A DNA stretch of 64,000 nt from Subsaxibacter sp. CAU 1640 (GTDB taxonomy: Bacteria; Bacteroidota; Bacteroidia; Flavobacteriales; Flavobacteriaceae). Location: positions 146,626-210,625 of the forward strand of contig NZ_JALNMI010000006.1 of NCBI RefSeq assembly GCF_023156585.1. Direction: 5' to 3'. The stretch's first letter is position 1; the number at the start of each line of letters is the position of its first letter. Below are positions 8,440-17,329 of this stretch, in pieces. Under the pieces are notes generated by a model. It saw only the letters and a program-made list of their open reading frames with translations, was not told where the DNA came from and did not search any database. Both the position numbers and the translations under genes were made by a program.

Positions 8440-9084
8440 TCAATTTGCATTCCATTCACCAGGATTGGCATTCCAAGTTGCTAAAATGTCCTGTTCTTTT
8501 TTATTGATGTAATTAGTGTCCAGTGCTTCTTCCAGAAGACTTTCATAATTGCTTAATGTGTTTAAGGTCACTTTATTGTTGTCAAAATTATTGACTGCAA
8601 CATCAAAACCATAAGAAAATATGGCAACCATGCCCTTCACATTTACACCCGAGTCTTTAAGAGCTCTTACGGCGTTTAAACTACTTTTGCCTGTGCTTAT
8701 CAAATCTTCCACTACTACAACACTCTGTCCACTTTCTATATATCCTTCTATCTGGTTTTGGCGGCCATGTCCTTTTGCTTCTGGTCGCACATAGATAAAA
8801 GGAAGTCCAAGATACTCGGCTACTAAAATCCCTATGCCGATTGCACCTGTTGCCACGCCTGCAATGACATCTGGTTTGCCATACATAGTCTCAATTTGTT
8901 TGGCGAGAGTCTCTCTAATATAGTTCCGAATAGGAGGGTAGGATAACACGATACGATTGTCGCAATAGATTGGCGATTTCCATCCAGAAGCCCAAGTAAA
9001 AGGATCATTGGGTTGTAGTTTTATCGCATTAATCTGCAATAAAAGTTTAGCGGTTTGTTTAGCGGTAGCTTTATCAAAAATCAT
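8440..9084 (-). CDS. pyrE: Orotate phosphoribosyltransferase
   Basis: 214 residues. The PRPP-binding motif is VVVVEDLISTGKSS, and the orotate/PRPP loop includes YVRPEAKGHGRQNQIEG with the mobile-loop Lys/His. It adds phosphoribose to orotate to make OMP, the fifth step of pyrimidine synthesis. The -7 element TAGTTTTG lies only four bases upstream of the ATG, so the transcript is probably leaderless. Confidence 0.96.
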   Translation of the reverse strand: MIFDKATAKQTAKLLLQINAIKLQPNDPFTWASGWKSPIYCDNRIVLSYPPIRNYIRETLAKQIETMYGKPDVIAGVATGAIGIGILVAEYLGLPFIYVRPEAKGHGRQNQIEGYIESGQSVVVVEDLISTGKSSLNAVRALKDSGVNVKGMVAIFSYGFDVAVNNFDNNKVTLNTLSNYESLLEEALDTNYINKKEQDILATWNANPGEWNAN

Positions 9085-9088
9085 GTTG

Positions 9089-9096
9089 CAAAACTA
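9089..9096 (-). promoter_or_regulatory. -7 element (TAGTTTTG) for pyrE
   Basis: The plus strand CAAAACTA reads TAGTTTTG on the minus strand. Four bases (CAAC) then the pyrE ATG; this position predicts a leaderless mRNA. Confidence 0.58.
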
Positions 9097-9210
9097 ATCA
9101 AAAATAAGAAATCTGTTTTTTAAAATTTCACATAAAATTATTTTTCAAAGCCGTTGTCATAAATCAAAAATTGATATTTTTACCAATCAAAGAAGAATGT
9201 TAGCCACGAG

Positions 9211-9792
9211 ATGACTACAATTTTTGTCAATGATAAGCCCATCATACTTACCTCGGAAATTGGTTTTGAGACTAATTTCAAGAATTACCTTCTAGATTCG
9301 GTACATATCGGAAAAGTCATTAAAGAACTGAATACCTCTTCGGTTGCAGGTGTTAGACTCATAGGCAAAAATGAATCTAAACTTCTAAAGAAATTTTTGA
9401 AAAAATTGCCAAATGTTGTTGCCGGTGGAGGTAAAGTACTTAATACAAAAGGAGAGATACTTTTTATATATCGAAACGATAAATGGGATTTACCGAAGGG
9501 TAAGGTAGAAGGAAAGGAAAGTATCGAGGAAACCTCAATTAGAGAGGTAGAAGAGGAAACAAAAGTAAAAGGATTAAAAATTGTAAGACCATTGGATACT
9601 ACATATCATATTTTCAAGCGCAATGGACGGCATAAAATAAAAATTACTCATTGGTTTGAAATGACATCCAATTATGAAGGCAAATTGGAACCTCAAGAAA
9701 ACGAAGGAATTACCAAAGTTGAATGGCTCAATCCAAAACAAACATTGAAAGCCATGGAAAATTCCTATGCAAACATTAAAATCCTAGTGTAA
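9211..9792 (+). CDS. Nudix hydrolase
   Basis: 193 residues. The Nudix box GX5EX7REUXEE is complete: Gly97, Glu103, Arg111-Glu112, Glu115-Glu116 in the segment GKVEGKES...REVEEET. About 70 residues precede the Nudix fold, with no recognisable motif. It should hydrolyse a nucleoside diphosphate linked to another group; the substrate cannot be assigned. It is divergent from pyrE with 126 bases between, and convergent with the lipoprotein gene at 9804. Confidence 0.85.
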   Translation: MTTIFVNDKPIILTSEIGFETNFKNYLLDSVHIGKVIKELNTSSVAGVRLIGKNESKLLKKFLKKLPNVVAGGGKVLNTKGEILFIYRNDKWDLPKGKVEGKESIEETSIREVEEETKVKGLKIVRPLDTTYHIFKRNGRHKIKITHWFEMTSNYEGKLEPQENEGITKVEWLNPKQTLKAMENSYANIKILV

Positions 9793-9803
9793 ACTTATTA
9801 ATA

Positions 9804-10592
9804 TTATTGCGAAGTCAAATTAGCATCAGATGAGAATGTCAAATCTGAATCCTGAGAGTGCAAAACTACATCGCAGAAGGTAACGGAATATTGATTCTCT
9901 CCATTTTTTGTCACATATACTGTTTCATTGGCAAACGATACATAATCCTGACCGCCAGCATCTCCGAATGTACCTAAAATTACGCAGTTTCCGTTGAAAA
10001 TAAGCGAGCCGACCTCTACACTGGTATAAACACCTGTCATCGGTGATTCTTTAAACTCAATTCTAAGGGTAGACTCGGTATTTGTGCCTATTATACTGTA
10101 TTCACCATATAAAATATCTGTTGAACCAGCCACAGTTGTAAAATTTTGTTCCGCTCCTTCAAAAATGATACTGTTTGGTGTTGGATTACAAGATGGTGTG
10201 CCAGGTTCATTGGATGTAGTAAAAAGTAACTTTTCTCCATAGCTGATGCCTACATCATTAATGGCATATGCTCTTACAAAATAACTTGTATTAGACTCTA
10301 GGCCAGTAATTACACTCATAAATGGAGGTGTCCCAGAGCCATCTGTTGTATGATCATCATCAATAGTTGGTATATTTGGCTCTATGCTCCAGCAAACTCC
10401 TTTTGCCGTTATTTGACTTCCATTATCCATTAGTGTATTTCCACCAGAATTTGCACTATTGTGGGTTATTGAACTAACTTGTGTTGTGACAATCATTGGT
10501 GCCGTAGGGGTTGGAGTGTCGTCCGTTGAATTACTGGAATCGCAAGAGAAAATCAAACTACAGAGGCATATGAGATATAAAACAGCTTTCAT
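9804..10592 (-). CDS. Lipoprotein with fibronectin III-like domain
   Basis: 262 residues. The lipobox (LIFSC, Cys about 17) is followed by a Ser/Asp/Thr/Pro-rich tether, then a domain with the FN3-like pattern seen often in Bacteroidota (SSITHNSANSGGN, KGVCWS, GLESNTSYFVRAYAINDVG). The last 120 residues form an all-beta region with no family I can name, ending in CDVVLHSQDSD. Probably surface- or periplasm-exposed; function unknown. It stands alone between convergent and same-strand genes. Confidence 0.7.
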   Translation of the reverse strand: MKAVLYLICLCSLIFSCDSSNSTDDTPTPTAPMIVTTQVSSITHNSANSGGNTLMDNGSQITAKGVCWSIEPNIPTIDDDHTTDGSGTPPFMSVITGLESNTSYFVRAYAINDVGISYGEKLLFTTSNEPGTPSCNPTPNSIIFEGAEQNFTTVAGSTDILYGEYSIIGTNTESTLRIEFKESPMTGVYTSVEVGSLIFNGNCVILGTFGDAGGQDYVSFANETVYVTKNGENQYSVTFCDVVLHSQDSDLTFSSDANLTSQ

Positions 10593-10683
10593 AGAGTTTT
10601 TTGTTTATAGAAATAGGTCTAAATATATAATATATTTTGTTTTATTGAACTTCAGGCTAAACATTACTTTAATGTTATACTTT

Positions 10684-12420
10684 TCAATCATTCAATTTAT
10701 ATATAGGATAGAGCATATGTGCCAATTCATAATTTGGACTCTGTTTATGCAACCAGTCTAGTTGAGCATACCAATTATTGGCAAACCCTGGTTCATCCTT
10801 TTTCTTCCGTTCAAACTCATTTTTCAACGATTGATTTTCTACGAGAAGTTGTTCAGCCATATCTTCCCAAACATAAGGAGAGAAACCTTCTTTTTGCTGT
10901 AAAATCGTATCAAAAAAATTCCAATTGAAAAACGAATCAGGTGCTTGTGGTTCTAAAGTCTCAAGTAAATACCTTATGGCTTTTTGATCTGTTTTAATGT
11001 AGTAATCTCCTTGTTGAAATGTCAATTTACCTGTTGAAGCAGTGATTTGAGTGTTGTAATGTTGATAATGACCTTCGTAAGCTTGATTTCTCGTTTGATA
11101 GGATGCAATTCGATAGGTTTCAACTTCTAGTGTTGTGTCTTTCTGGAATTGTATCATTTCAACATTATTTATTTTTAATAATTCGATGACATTCCACCAT
11201 TCTTTTGGAATGACGTAAGCCTTGGGAATTACAACTTCTACTTTAGGTTTGAAATGATTTTGATAAATGACATCTTTTGAAAATGGTTTGTTGCGATCGT
11301 ATTTTAAACGGTTTTGTCCCGTAACCTCGCTCCTTATCATAGTTCCTTCAAAGCCGTTGAAAGTCAAGGTTGATGTTTTGGTTGTGTCCAGTTCCCAGTC
11401 GATTGTGTATGTTTTTTTGCCTTTGAAGTTTTTAAATGACGATTCCCTTAACTTTCTGATTTTTTCAGAATCTCTTTCAACTATTTCAACCATACTTTTC
11501 ATCAATTCATAAGTGCCTTCAACACGCTGTTTATAGGGCTTTAGCATATGGGTTTCTATCATCATTCCCAAAACATTCCAAAGCGCTGTATAACCTGTTG
11601 AGTAACGAGGCGTATCAAAAAACTGACTAAAACCATTGTCAGGAACTTGATTAAATACATTGACATATGGAGTGATGTCCCATTGTTTTGAAGCCAATTT
11701 TTGTTCCAGATTTGGCATCATTTCAGTGTGTAGGTAATTGCCCAAATCTCCACCAAGTTTATTATGTTGCGTAAATAAATGTGTCAAAACATATTGATAA
11801 TCGGCACCATTGCTCACGTGATTGTCGATAAAAACATCTGGCTGAACCATATGAAAAATCTTTGCGAAGGTCTGTGCATTTTTAGTGTCACATTTTATGA
11901 AATCTCTGTTGAGGTCATAATTTCTGGCATTACCTCTAAAACCATATTCTTTAGGTCCATTTTGATTGGTTCTGGTTGTTGAGTTTCTATTTAAACTTCC
12001 ACCAATATTATAAATAGGAATAGTCACCAACACAACGTTTTTTGGTGTTACAATTTTGCCTTGAACAATATCTCGGTAAAGCATCATTGTAGCGTCTATA
12101 CCATCAGATTCTCCTGGATGAATACCATTATTGATGAGTAAAATGCGCTTCTCCTTTTTTATCATCTCAAAATCAAAAATCTTGTCTGAATTTAAGGTGA
12201 TGATATGTAATGGTTCGCCCGAATCGGTTTCACCAATGGATTGTATGGAAACTTCCGGAAAATTGTCAGCCAAGGTTTGATAATAGCTGATTGTTTGCTC
12301 GTACGTAGCAGTTTCGAGTCCGTTGCTTTTTTCAAAAACTGTCAAAAAATCGTTCTTGGCTTTTTGACCTTGAACAAGATAGAATGAAGGAATCAACAGG
12401 AAAAGTACAAGTTTTTGCAT
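10684..12420 (-). CDS. M14-family zinc carboxypeptidase, exported
   Basis: 578 residues from the ATG at 12420, which gives a clean signal peptide MQKLVLFLLIPSFYLVQGQ; the frame is open ten codons further upstream but that would spoil it. Zinc ligands are seen in GIHPGESDGID (His and Glu) and FIDNHVSNGADYQY (His). The family cleaves C-terminal residues from peptides; this long subgroup is common in Bacteroidota and of unknown specificity. The C-terminal 200 residues hold no further motif. Divergent from ctlX. Confidence 0.85.
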   Translation of the reverse strand: MQKLVLFLLIPSFYLVQGQKAKNDFLTVFEKSNGLETATYEQTISYYQTLADNFPEVSIQSIGETDSGEPLHIITLNSDKIFDFEMIKKEKRILLINNGIHPGESDGIDATMMLYRDIVQGKIVTPKNVVLVTIPIYNIGGSLNRNSTTRTNQNGPKEYGFRGNARNYDLNRDFIKCDTKNAQTFAKIFHMVQPDVFIDNHVSNGADYQYVLTHLFTQHNKLGGDLGNYLHTEMMPNLEQKLASKQWDITPYVNVFNQVPDNGFSQFFDTPRYSTGYTALWNVLGMMIETHMLKPYKQRVEGTYELMKSMVEIVERDSEKIRKLRESSFKNFKGKKTYTIDWELDTTKTSTLTFNGFEGTMIRSEVTGQNRLKYDRNKPFSKDVIYQNHFKPKVEVVIPKAYVIPKEWWNVIELLKINNVEMIQFQKDTTLEVETYRIASYQTRNQAYEGHYQHYNTQITASTGKLTFQQGDYYIKTDQKAIRYLLETLEPQAPDSFFNWNFFDTILQQKEGFSPYVWEDMAEQLLVENQSLKNEFERKKKDEPGFANNWYAQLDWLHKQSPNYELAHMLYPIYKLND

Positions 12421-12457
12421 TTTGAAATATTTGCATATAAACTTAATCAATTTAAAC

Positions 12458-12465
12458 TAATTTTG
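12458..12465 (+). promoter_or_regulatory. -7 element (TAATTTTG) for ctlX
   Basis: TAATTTTG fits TAnnTTTG. The ctlX ATG at 12487 is 21 bases downstream, which also argues against the longer frame starting at 12415, upstream of this promoter. Confidence 0.55.
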
Positions 12466-12486
12466 CAGTCAATAATCCCTAGTCAT

Positions 12487-13419
12487 ATGCATCAAACAAC
12501 AAATACCATTTTAATGATTCGTCCTGTGGCTTTCCGTATGAACGAACAAACAGCTGTAAACAATTATTTTCAGGAGGATTTGGATATCAAAAACACTGAA
12601 ATCAATGCGAAAGCTCAAGCTGAATTTGACGCTTTTGTAGAAAAATTACAAGCGGTTGGAGTGAACGTTATTGTTGAAAATGATGATAAATTGATGGATA
12701 CTCCAGATTCTATTTTCCCTAACAATTGGGTGAGTTTTCACGAGAATGGCGATGTTGCACTTTATCCAATGTTCGCCGAAAACAGAAGAAAGGAAAGAAG
12801 GGAAGAACTACTCGAAAGACTTGAGAGAGAGGGGTTTTTGATCGAAAACATCGTAGATTATACTAGTGCAGAAGACGAAGGTTTTTTTCTTGAAGGCACT
12901 GGTAGCTTGTTGCTAGACCGTGTAAATCGAAAGGCTTATTGCGCGTTATCTCCTAGAGCGGATGAGGAGTTATTTATAGAATTCTGTGAGGATTTTGATT
13001 ATTTTCCAATAGTATTTACGGCAAATCAAACTGTAGATGGAGAACGATTGCCAATATACCACACCAATGTAATGATGTGCCTTGCCGAGAACTTTGCGGT
13101 TATTTGTCTAGATACGATTGATGACAAAAAGGAGCGAAAAAATGTTACTGAACATTTGAAAAAAGATGGCAAAGAAATCATTTCGATTACTGAATCGCAA
13201 ATGCATCAATTTGCTGGGAATATGCTTCAGGTTAGAGGAAAAAATGACGAGCGTTTTTTAGTAATGAGCAAAGCTGCTCACGACAGTTTGACTAAAACTC
13301 AAATTGCTCAAATAGAAAAGCACTGTTGGATATTATCAAGTTCATTGGAAACTATTGAAACCTGTGGAGGTGGAAGTGCACGTTGTATGATGGCAGAAGT
13401 ATTTTTGCCAAAAAAATAG
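12487..13419 (+). CDS. ctlX: Citrulline utilization hydrolase CtlX (pentein superfamily)
   Basis: 310 residues. The start MHQTTNTILMIRPVAF is the family's usual N-terminus. The catalytic His is in PIYHTNVMM and the nucleophilic Cys near the end in GGGSARCMMAEVF. The CtlX family is arginine-deiminase-like and has been linked to citrulline use in Bacteroidota; I infer hydrolysis of a ureido or guanidino substrate. Open frame continues 24 codons upstream, but the promoter at 12458 makes 12487 the better start. Its stop abuts the histidine kinase stop with no gap and no terminator. Confidence 0.88.
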   Translation: MHQTTNTILMIRPVAFRMNEQTAVNNYFQEDLDIKNTEINAKAQAEFDAFVEKLQAVGVNVIVENDDKLMDTPDSIFPNNWVSFHENGDVALYPMFAENRRKERREELLERLEREGFLIENIVDYTSAEDEGFFLEGTGSLLLDRVNRKAYCALSPRADEELFIEFCEDFDYFPIVFTANQTVDGERLPIYHTNVMMCLAENFAVICLDTIDDKKERKNVTEHLKKDGKEIISITESQMHQFAGNMLQVRGKNDERFLVMSKAAHDSLTKTQIAQIEKHCWILSSSLETIETCGGGSARCMMAEVFLPKK

Positions 13420-15477
13420 TTACGTCGCTGGTTCGGCTTTGGGTAATTCCACATAGAATTTACTGCCTACGTTTTGTGTGCTTTCTACCCAAATTCTACC
13501 TTTATTTAGTTCTACCAATTCTTTACAAATGGTAAGGCCTAAACCAGTACCTTTTTCATTTTTGGTTCCTACTGTGGTAAAGTTGTTGCCCTTAAACAAT
13601 TTGTTGAGTACATCTTTAGACATCCCAACACCAGTATCTTCAACACAAATCAAGGATTTTCCATTTTGATCTTTGTTTGAAATCGTAATGATATCACCAA
13701 CTCTACTAAATTTTACCGCATTGGTAATCAAGTTTTGAATTACGATTTCTATCATACTTTTATCAGCAAAGACAAAATCACGTTGCGACTCGTCAATCAA
13801 AACAATCCGTTTTTGCTCAATTTTAGGTTCCACCAAGGATAATTTATTGCTGAAAACCTCTTGAATATTGAAAAGTTCAGGATTTGGCTCCAAATTCTGC
13901 ATTTGAGATTTAGACCAATTCAAGAGATTGTAAAGGAGCAGTGATGCGTTATTGGCATTCTCACTCAATTCAGGAATCAATTCGTTGAATTCTTCCTTTG
14001 AGATGCTATCTTCCTTCAACAAATCCAGAAAACCTTTGATCGAAGAAATAGAATCTTTCAAATCGTGCGACACAATTGAAAACAGTCGATCTTTCGATTT
14101 GTTGATTTCTTCAAGATGTTGTGTTTGCGCCAAAATAGCTTCATTTTGTTTCTGAATCTGTTCATTCTTGGCCTCGAGCTCTTCAGTATATTTGATTGTG
14201 TTTTTACGCTTCAAATAAATAAGTAGTAAAATGGTTGAAACTATCAGAAAGGCAGCAATCAGAATATACGAAATGACTTTAAGTCTCTTTAATTCAATCC
14301 CACCTTCGGAATTTGCAACATTCGAGTTATTTAGGTCATTATTTACTCCATCATTGAAAATTTCGCTAGTCGAAATAGCGTCAGTATTTACAGGCAGTTT
14401 CGGTTGGTTTTGCTTCTCAAGCTCATCTTTTAATGAATAATATTCTCGCTGCCATTTAAAGGCACTTTGATATTTATTTCTTGTAGAATCAAGACTTACT
14501 AACAACTTCAGATTTTTCAAAACTTCATATTTATCTGAAGATGATGTTGCCAACTCCCTCGCTTCAAGAATTTGCGATTCTGCTATTTTGGTTTTGTTCT
14601 GTTGAAGATTAAGGTTTCCTACAGAATTCAATGCTCTTAAGATGCCTTCGTTGTTTTTAATGGATCGATTATAAGTAAGTCCTTCAATCAGGTATTCTGC
14701 AGCCTTATCGTATTCTTTAAAATTCAAATATTGATCGCCAATTTTTGGCAAAATCTCTCCTCTTAACGCCTTGTCTTTCTCCGGATTCAATAAACTTAAA
14801 ACTGTTTCATAATACTCGATCGCTTTTCTGTGCTCTTTACGCATAGCATATAGCATTGCAATATTTTTATTGGAAGTTTTCATTCCAGAACTATCACGCA
14901 ACTGTTCTCTAACATTCAATGCTTTAAAGTTGAATTCGAGAGCCTTATCAACTTGTTGCGTATTGTAATATGCCTCTGCCAAATTATTATAAGCAAGGCT
15001 CAAATCTTTTCGCAAGTTTTTCTCTTCAAATATTTTTATGGCTGATAAAGAATGTTCCAAACCTGCAGTGTAGTTACCGCGACTTATTTCCATCAACCCG
15101 ATACTATTGTTGATTTTGGCAATGCCTAAAGTATCATTGATTTTCTGATAAAACTGTTTTGATTTTGTGTAGTTGTCGATGGCGTTATAATAGTCGTTTT
15201 TATCAGAATATATTCGCGCTTTGTAATAATTAACTTCGGCCAATCCTTTGGTGTAATTAAGAGATTTGGCAAGACGTTCCGTTTCTTCAATAAACTGCAT
15301 TGCCTTTTTCGGCTCATTAGCTTCGTAGAGAGCCTGAATCAGATATAGCGACGTGTCTACTTTGGTTGAATCTTGTTTTTGGTAGGCTAAATTTAGGATG
15401 AGACTATCTATCTCATTGGTTTGAGTATAACCAATAAGCACAGAAAAAAAAGCAGCTAAAACAATTAACTGTTTCAT
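13420..15477 (-). CDS. TPR-repeat sensor histidine kinase
   Basis: 685 residues. A signal sequence (residues 1-18) leads to about nine tetratricopeptide units in the periplasm (to about 360; e.g. AKINNSIGLMEISRGNYTAGL), a membrane helix about 400-423, a coiled-coil linker, then the kinase: H box FSIVSHDLKDS with phospho-His about 471, N box NLITNAVKFS, G1 DTGVGM and G2 GTGLGL. No receiver domain is fused and no response regulator gene is adjacent, so it is an orphan kinase. TPR kinases of this design are common in Bacteroidota; the signal is unknown. Confidence 0.9.
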   Translation of the reverse strand: MKQLIVLAAFFSVLIGYTQTNEIDSLILNLAYQKQDSTKVDTSLYLIQALYEANEPKKAMQFIEETERLAKSLNYTKGLAEVNYYKARIYSDKNDYYNAIDNYTKSKQFYQKINDTLGIAKINNSIGLMEISRGNYTAGLEHSLSAIKIFEEKNLRKDLSLAYNNLAEAYYNTQQVDKALEFNFKALNVREQLRDSSGMKTSNKNIAMLYAMRKEHRKAIEYYETVLSLLNPEKDKALRGEILPKIGDQYLNFKEYDKAAEYLIEGLTYNRSIKNNEGILRALNSVGNLNLQQNKTKIAESQILEARELATSSSDKYEVLKNLKLLVSLDSTRNKYQSAFKWQREYYSLKDELEKQNQPKLPVNTDAISTSEIFNDGVNNDLNNSNVANSEGGIELKRLKVISYILIAAFLIVSTILLLIYLKRKNTIKYTEELEAKNEQIQKQNEAILAQTQHLEEINKSKDRLFSIVSHDLKDSISSIKGFLDLLKEDSISKEEFNELIPELSENANNASLLLYNLLNWSKSQMQNLEPNPELFNIQEVFSNKLSLVEPKIEQKRIVLIDESQRDFVFADKSMIEIVIQNLITNAVKFSRVGDIITISNKDQNGKSLICVEDTGVGMSKDVLNKLFKGNNFTTVGTKNEKGTGLGLTICKELVELNKGRIWVESTQNVGSKFYVELPKAEPAT

Positions 15478-15894
15478 CCGAGGAAATTCGTTTTAAAAAT
15501 TGCAATGCCAATGTGACGAAATCTTGCCTTGAGGGAGAGGAAAAATGAATACACAAAATACAATAACACTACAGTGAATGTAAATTCAATAGGTATCATC
15601 AACATTTGGGACTTTGATTAATAGCTTTTCAAAAATGGTTAAAAGTCCTTTATTAATCTAATTTTTGGGTTTTAATGCCAATATTTTAGACGAAGTGAAC
15701 AACCGTTTTTAATGGTTAAAAAAACTCTCGATGAATGACCTAAATCATAGAAAAACGACGCTTTTGTCGATGAAATGCAATTCAGTAGTAAGTTCTGGGT
15801 TAAAATATTAATAATCAGCGTATTGTGATTTATTCTAAAATCTTGAAGAATATTTCATTATATTCATATTAGATACTAACTAAATTTAAAATAT
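15478..15894. other. 417-bp intergenic region between divergent genes
   Basis: It separates the histidine kinase (minus) from the small membrane protein at 15895 (plus). I find no open frame of note, no tRNA and no TAnnTTTG element with convincing position on either strand. The sequence is AT-rich and contains two imperfect copies of a short string (AATGGTTAAAA near 15636 and 15712). Nothing further can be supported. Confidence 0.5.
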
Positions 15895-16101
15895 ATGAAC
15901 AAAACAATTAAAACTATTTTGATGGTTGTGGGAGTTGTGTTGATTGCTTACGGAGTTTACAAAGTGATAGTTCCTGAAGCTTCGGTGGATATCGGCGTAG
16001 CCGAATTTGAGGCACAAGACAACAATGATGCCTATATTACCATTGGTCTTGGTTTGGCGGCATTGGTATTAGGGTTTCTGGGTGGAAGAAAATCAAGTTA
16101 A
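15895..16101 (+). CDS. Small two-helix membrane protein (DUF3185-like)
   Basis: 68 residues with two membrane helices (about 7-26 and 48-63) joined by an acidic loop (VDIGVAEFEAQDNND), ending GGRKSS. The layout and the GVxxIAYGVY-like first helix fit the DUF3185 family, whose function is unknown. It ends three bases before the convergent GH53 gene. Confidence 0.65.
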   Translation: MNKTIKTILMVVGVVLIAYGVYKVIVPEASVDIGVAEFEAQDNNDAYITIGLGLAALVLGFLGGRKSS

Positions 16102-16103
16102 CA

Positions 16104-17246
16104 TCAGTCGGCCCTGAAAACATCAAAAACTGGCAACGCCTTGTGCTCAAAATCAAACATACATTGGTTTTCCCACGCACTGCCGTTTGTTGAAGTTGCT
16201 TCGTTTCCAGAAAAAGCCACCCAATCTGGTGCCCAATAGCAAAAACCAATTCCCTTATCATTTGGAATATCTTTGATGGCATCAACGAGCCATTCAAAAT
16301 AATCTTTTTGTCCCTGTGGTGTGGCAGGGAATTCTGAAAGAATTTGACTGCTATCTCCTATGTAGTTAGTGCTATTGTCATCCCACTGAAGCGTAAATGG
16401 ATAGGCCACTTCAACCATCAATATTTCTTTATTGAAGGTTGAGGCCAAAGTGTTGATTTTTGATTTAACCAAGTTCAGATTATGAGTTTGAAATTGAGGA
16501 TAATAAGAAAGTCCAATCACATCAAAGTCAATATTGAATGGCTGAAGCTCCGTAAAGAAGTAAACAGCATTCTCAACACTGGAATGGTGCAGCATAATTT
16601 TTATGCTATCATCAGTATCTACTTCTCTAATTGCTCTGCTTGCTTCACTAACCAATTCAGCATAATTTGGCCAATTATTATCAAAAGCGTCCCAAACACG
16701 ACCATAATCCCATAAAAACCCACTGTCCGTCTCATTGCCAATCTGAATAATTTTCGGCAAGGTATTTTGGTTTTTCATTTGTTGCACTACATCTTTTGTA
16801 TAGGTATAGATTGCAACCTGTATCTGTTCGAGGGTCATTCCTTGCCAAGCAAATGGTGGTGTTTGAGTCCCTGGATCGGCCCAATAATCGCTGTAGTGAA
16901 AATCAAGGAGAAAATCCATATTTTTTGCCTTGATACGTTGCGCATAAGCTTTTACATCGGCAAGACCATTTTGTCCGTTTTGAGGCGTATGCCACAACTT
17001 TAACCTTACTAAATTAGTGCCATTGTTCGCCACGTAATCCAACAACTCAACTTGATTTCCGTTACTGTCTTTATAAACCACGCCATAGTCTTCCAATTCA
17101 GATTGAAATGATAGATCCATCCCTTTATAGAAGGTAGCATCTGGTTGAGGATCTGGTTGTGGTTGGGTGTCATCTGAAGAATTATCAGAATTGCTACAGC
17201 TAAAAATTAATGTTAAAAGTGAAAATATAAGGACTAAATTTTTCAT
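16104..17246 (-). CDS. Arabinogalactan endo-beta-1,4-galactanase (GH53) lipoprotein
   Basis: 380 residues. The lipobox LIFSC (Cys17) and an Asp/Gln/Pro-rich linker place it on a lipid anchor. The GH53 pattern follows: GMDLSF, NGTNLVRLKLW, FLLDFHYSDYWADPGTQ, acid/base Glu172 in IQIGNETDSGFLWDYG and nucleophile Glu279 in EILMVEVAYPF, then CYWAPDW. It cuts beta-1,4-galactan side chains of pectin-type polymers. No SusC/SusD pair or other glycosidase is nearby, so it is an isolated enzyme rather than part of a polysaccharide locus here. Confidence 0.93.
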   Translation of the reverse strand: MKNLVLIFSLLTLIFSCSNSDNSSDDTQPQPDPQPDATFYKGMDLSFQSELEDYGVVYKDSNGNQVELLDYVANNGTNLVRLKLWHTPQNGQNGLADVKAYAQRIKAKNMDFLLDFHYSDYWADPGTQTPPFAWQGMTLEQIQVAIYTYTKDVVQQMKNQNTLPKIIQIGNETDSGFLWDYGRVWDAFDNNWPNYAELVSEASRAIREVDTDDSIKIMLHHSSVENAVYFFTELQPFNIDFDVIGLSYYPQFQTHNLNLVKSKINTLASTFNKEILMVEVAYPFTLQWDDNSTNYIGDSSQILSEFPATPQGQKDYFEWLVDAIKDIPNDKGIGFCYWAPDWVAFSGNEATSTNGSAWENQCMFDFEHKALPVFDVFRAD

Positions 17247-17279
17247 ATTTCAAGAGGAATTTCAATAAAAATGCTGTCT

Positions 17280-17287
17280 CAAACTTA
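17280..17287 (-). promoter_or_regulatory. -7 element (TAAGTTTG) for the GH53 gene
   Basis: Plus strand CAAACTTA is TAAGTTTG on the minus strand, 33 bases before the GH53 start. It lies only 12 bases from the argS -7 element on the other strand, so polymerases at the two promoters would exclude one another. Confidence 0.5.
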
Positions 17288-17299
17288 TGATAAAAAACT

Positions 17300-17307
17300 T
17301 ATCTTTG
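17300..17307 (+). promoter_or_regulatory. -7 element (TATCTTTG) for argS
   Basis: TATCTTTG is a full TAnnTTTG match; the argS ATG is 22 bases downstream at 17330. Confidence 0.6.
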
Positions 17308-17329
17308 CAACCTTAATAAATTTCTTAAA

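Noticed and set aside
15478..15894. Small RNA gene in the 417-bp gap
   Set aside because: Only weak four-pair stems and no terminator or promoter signal could be seen.
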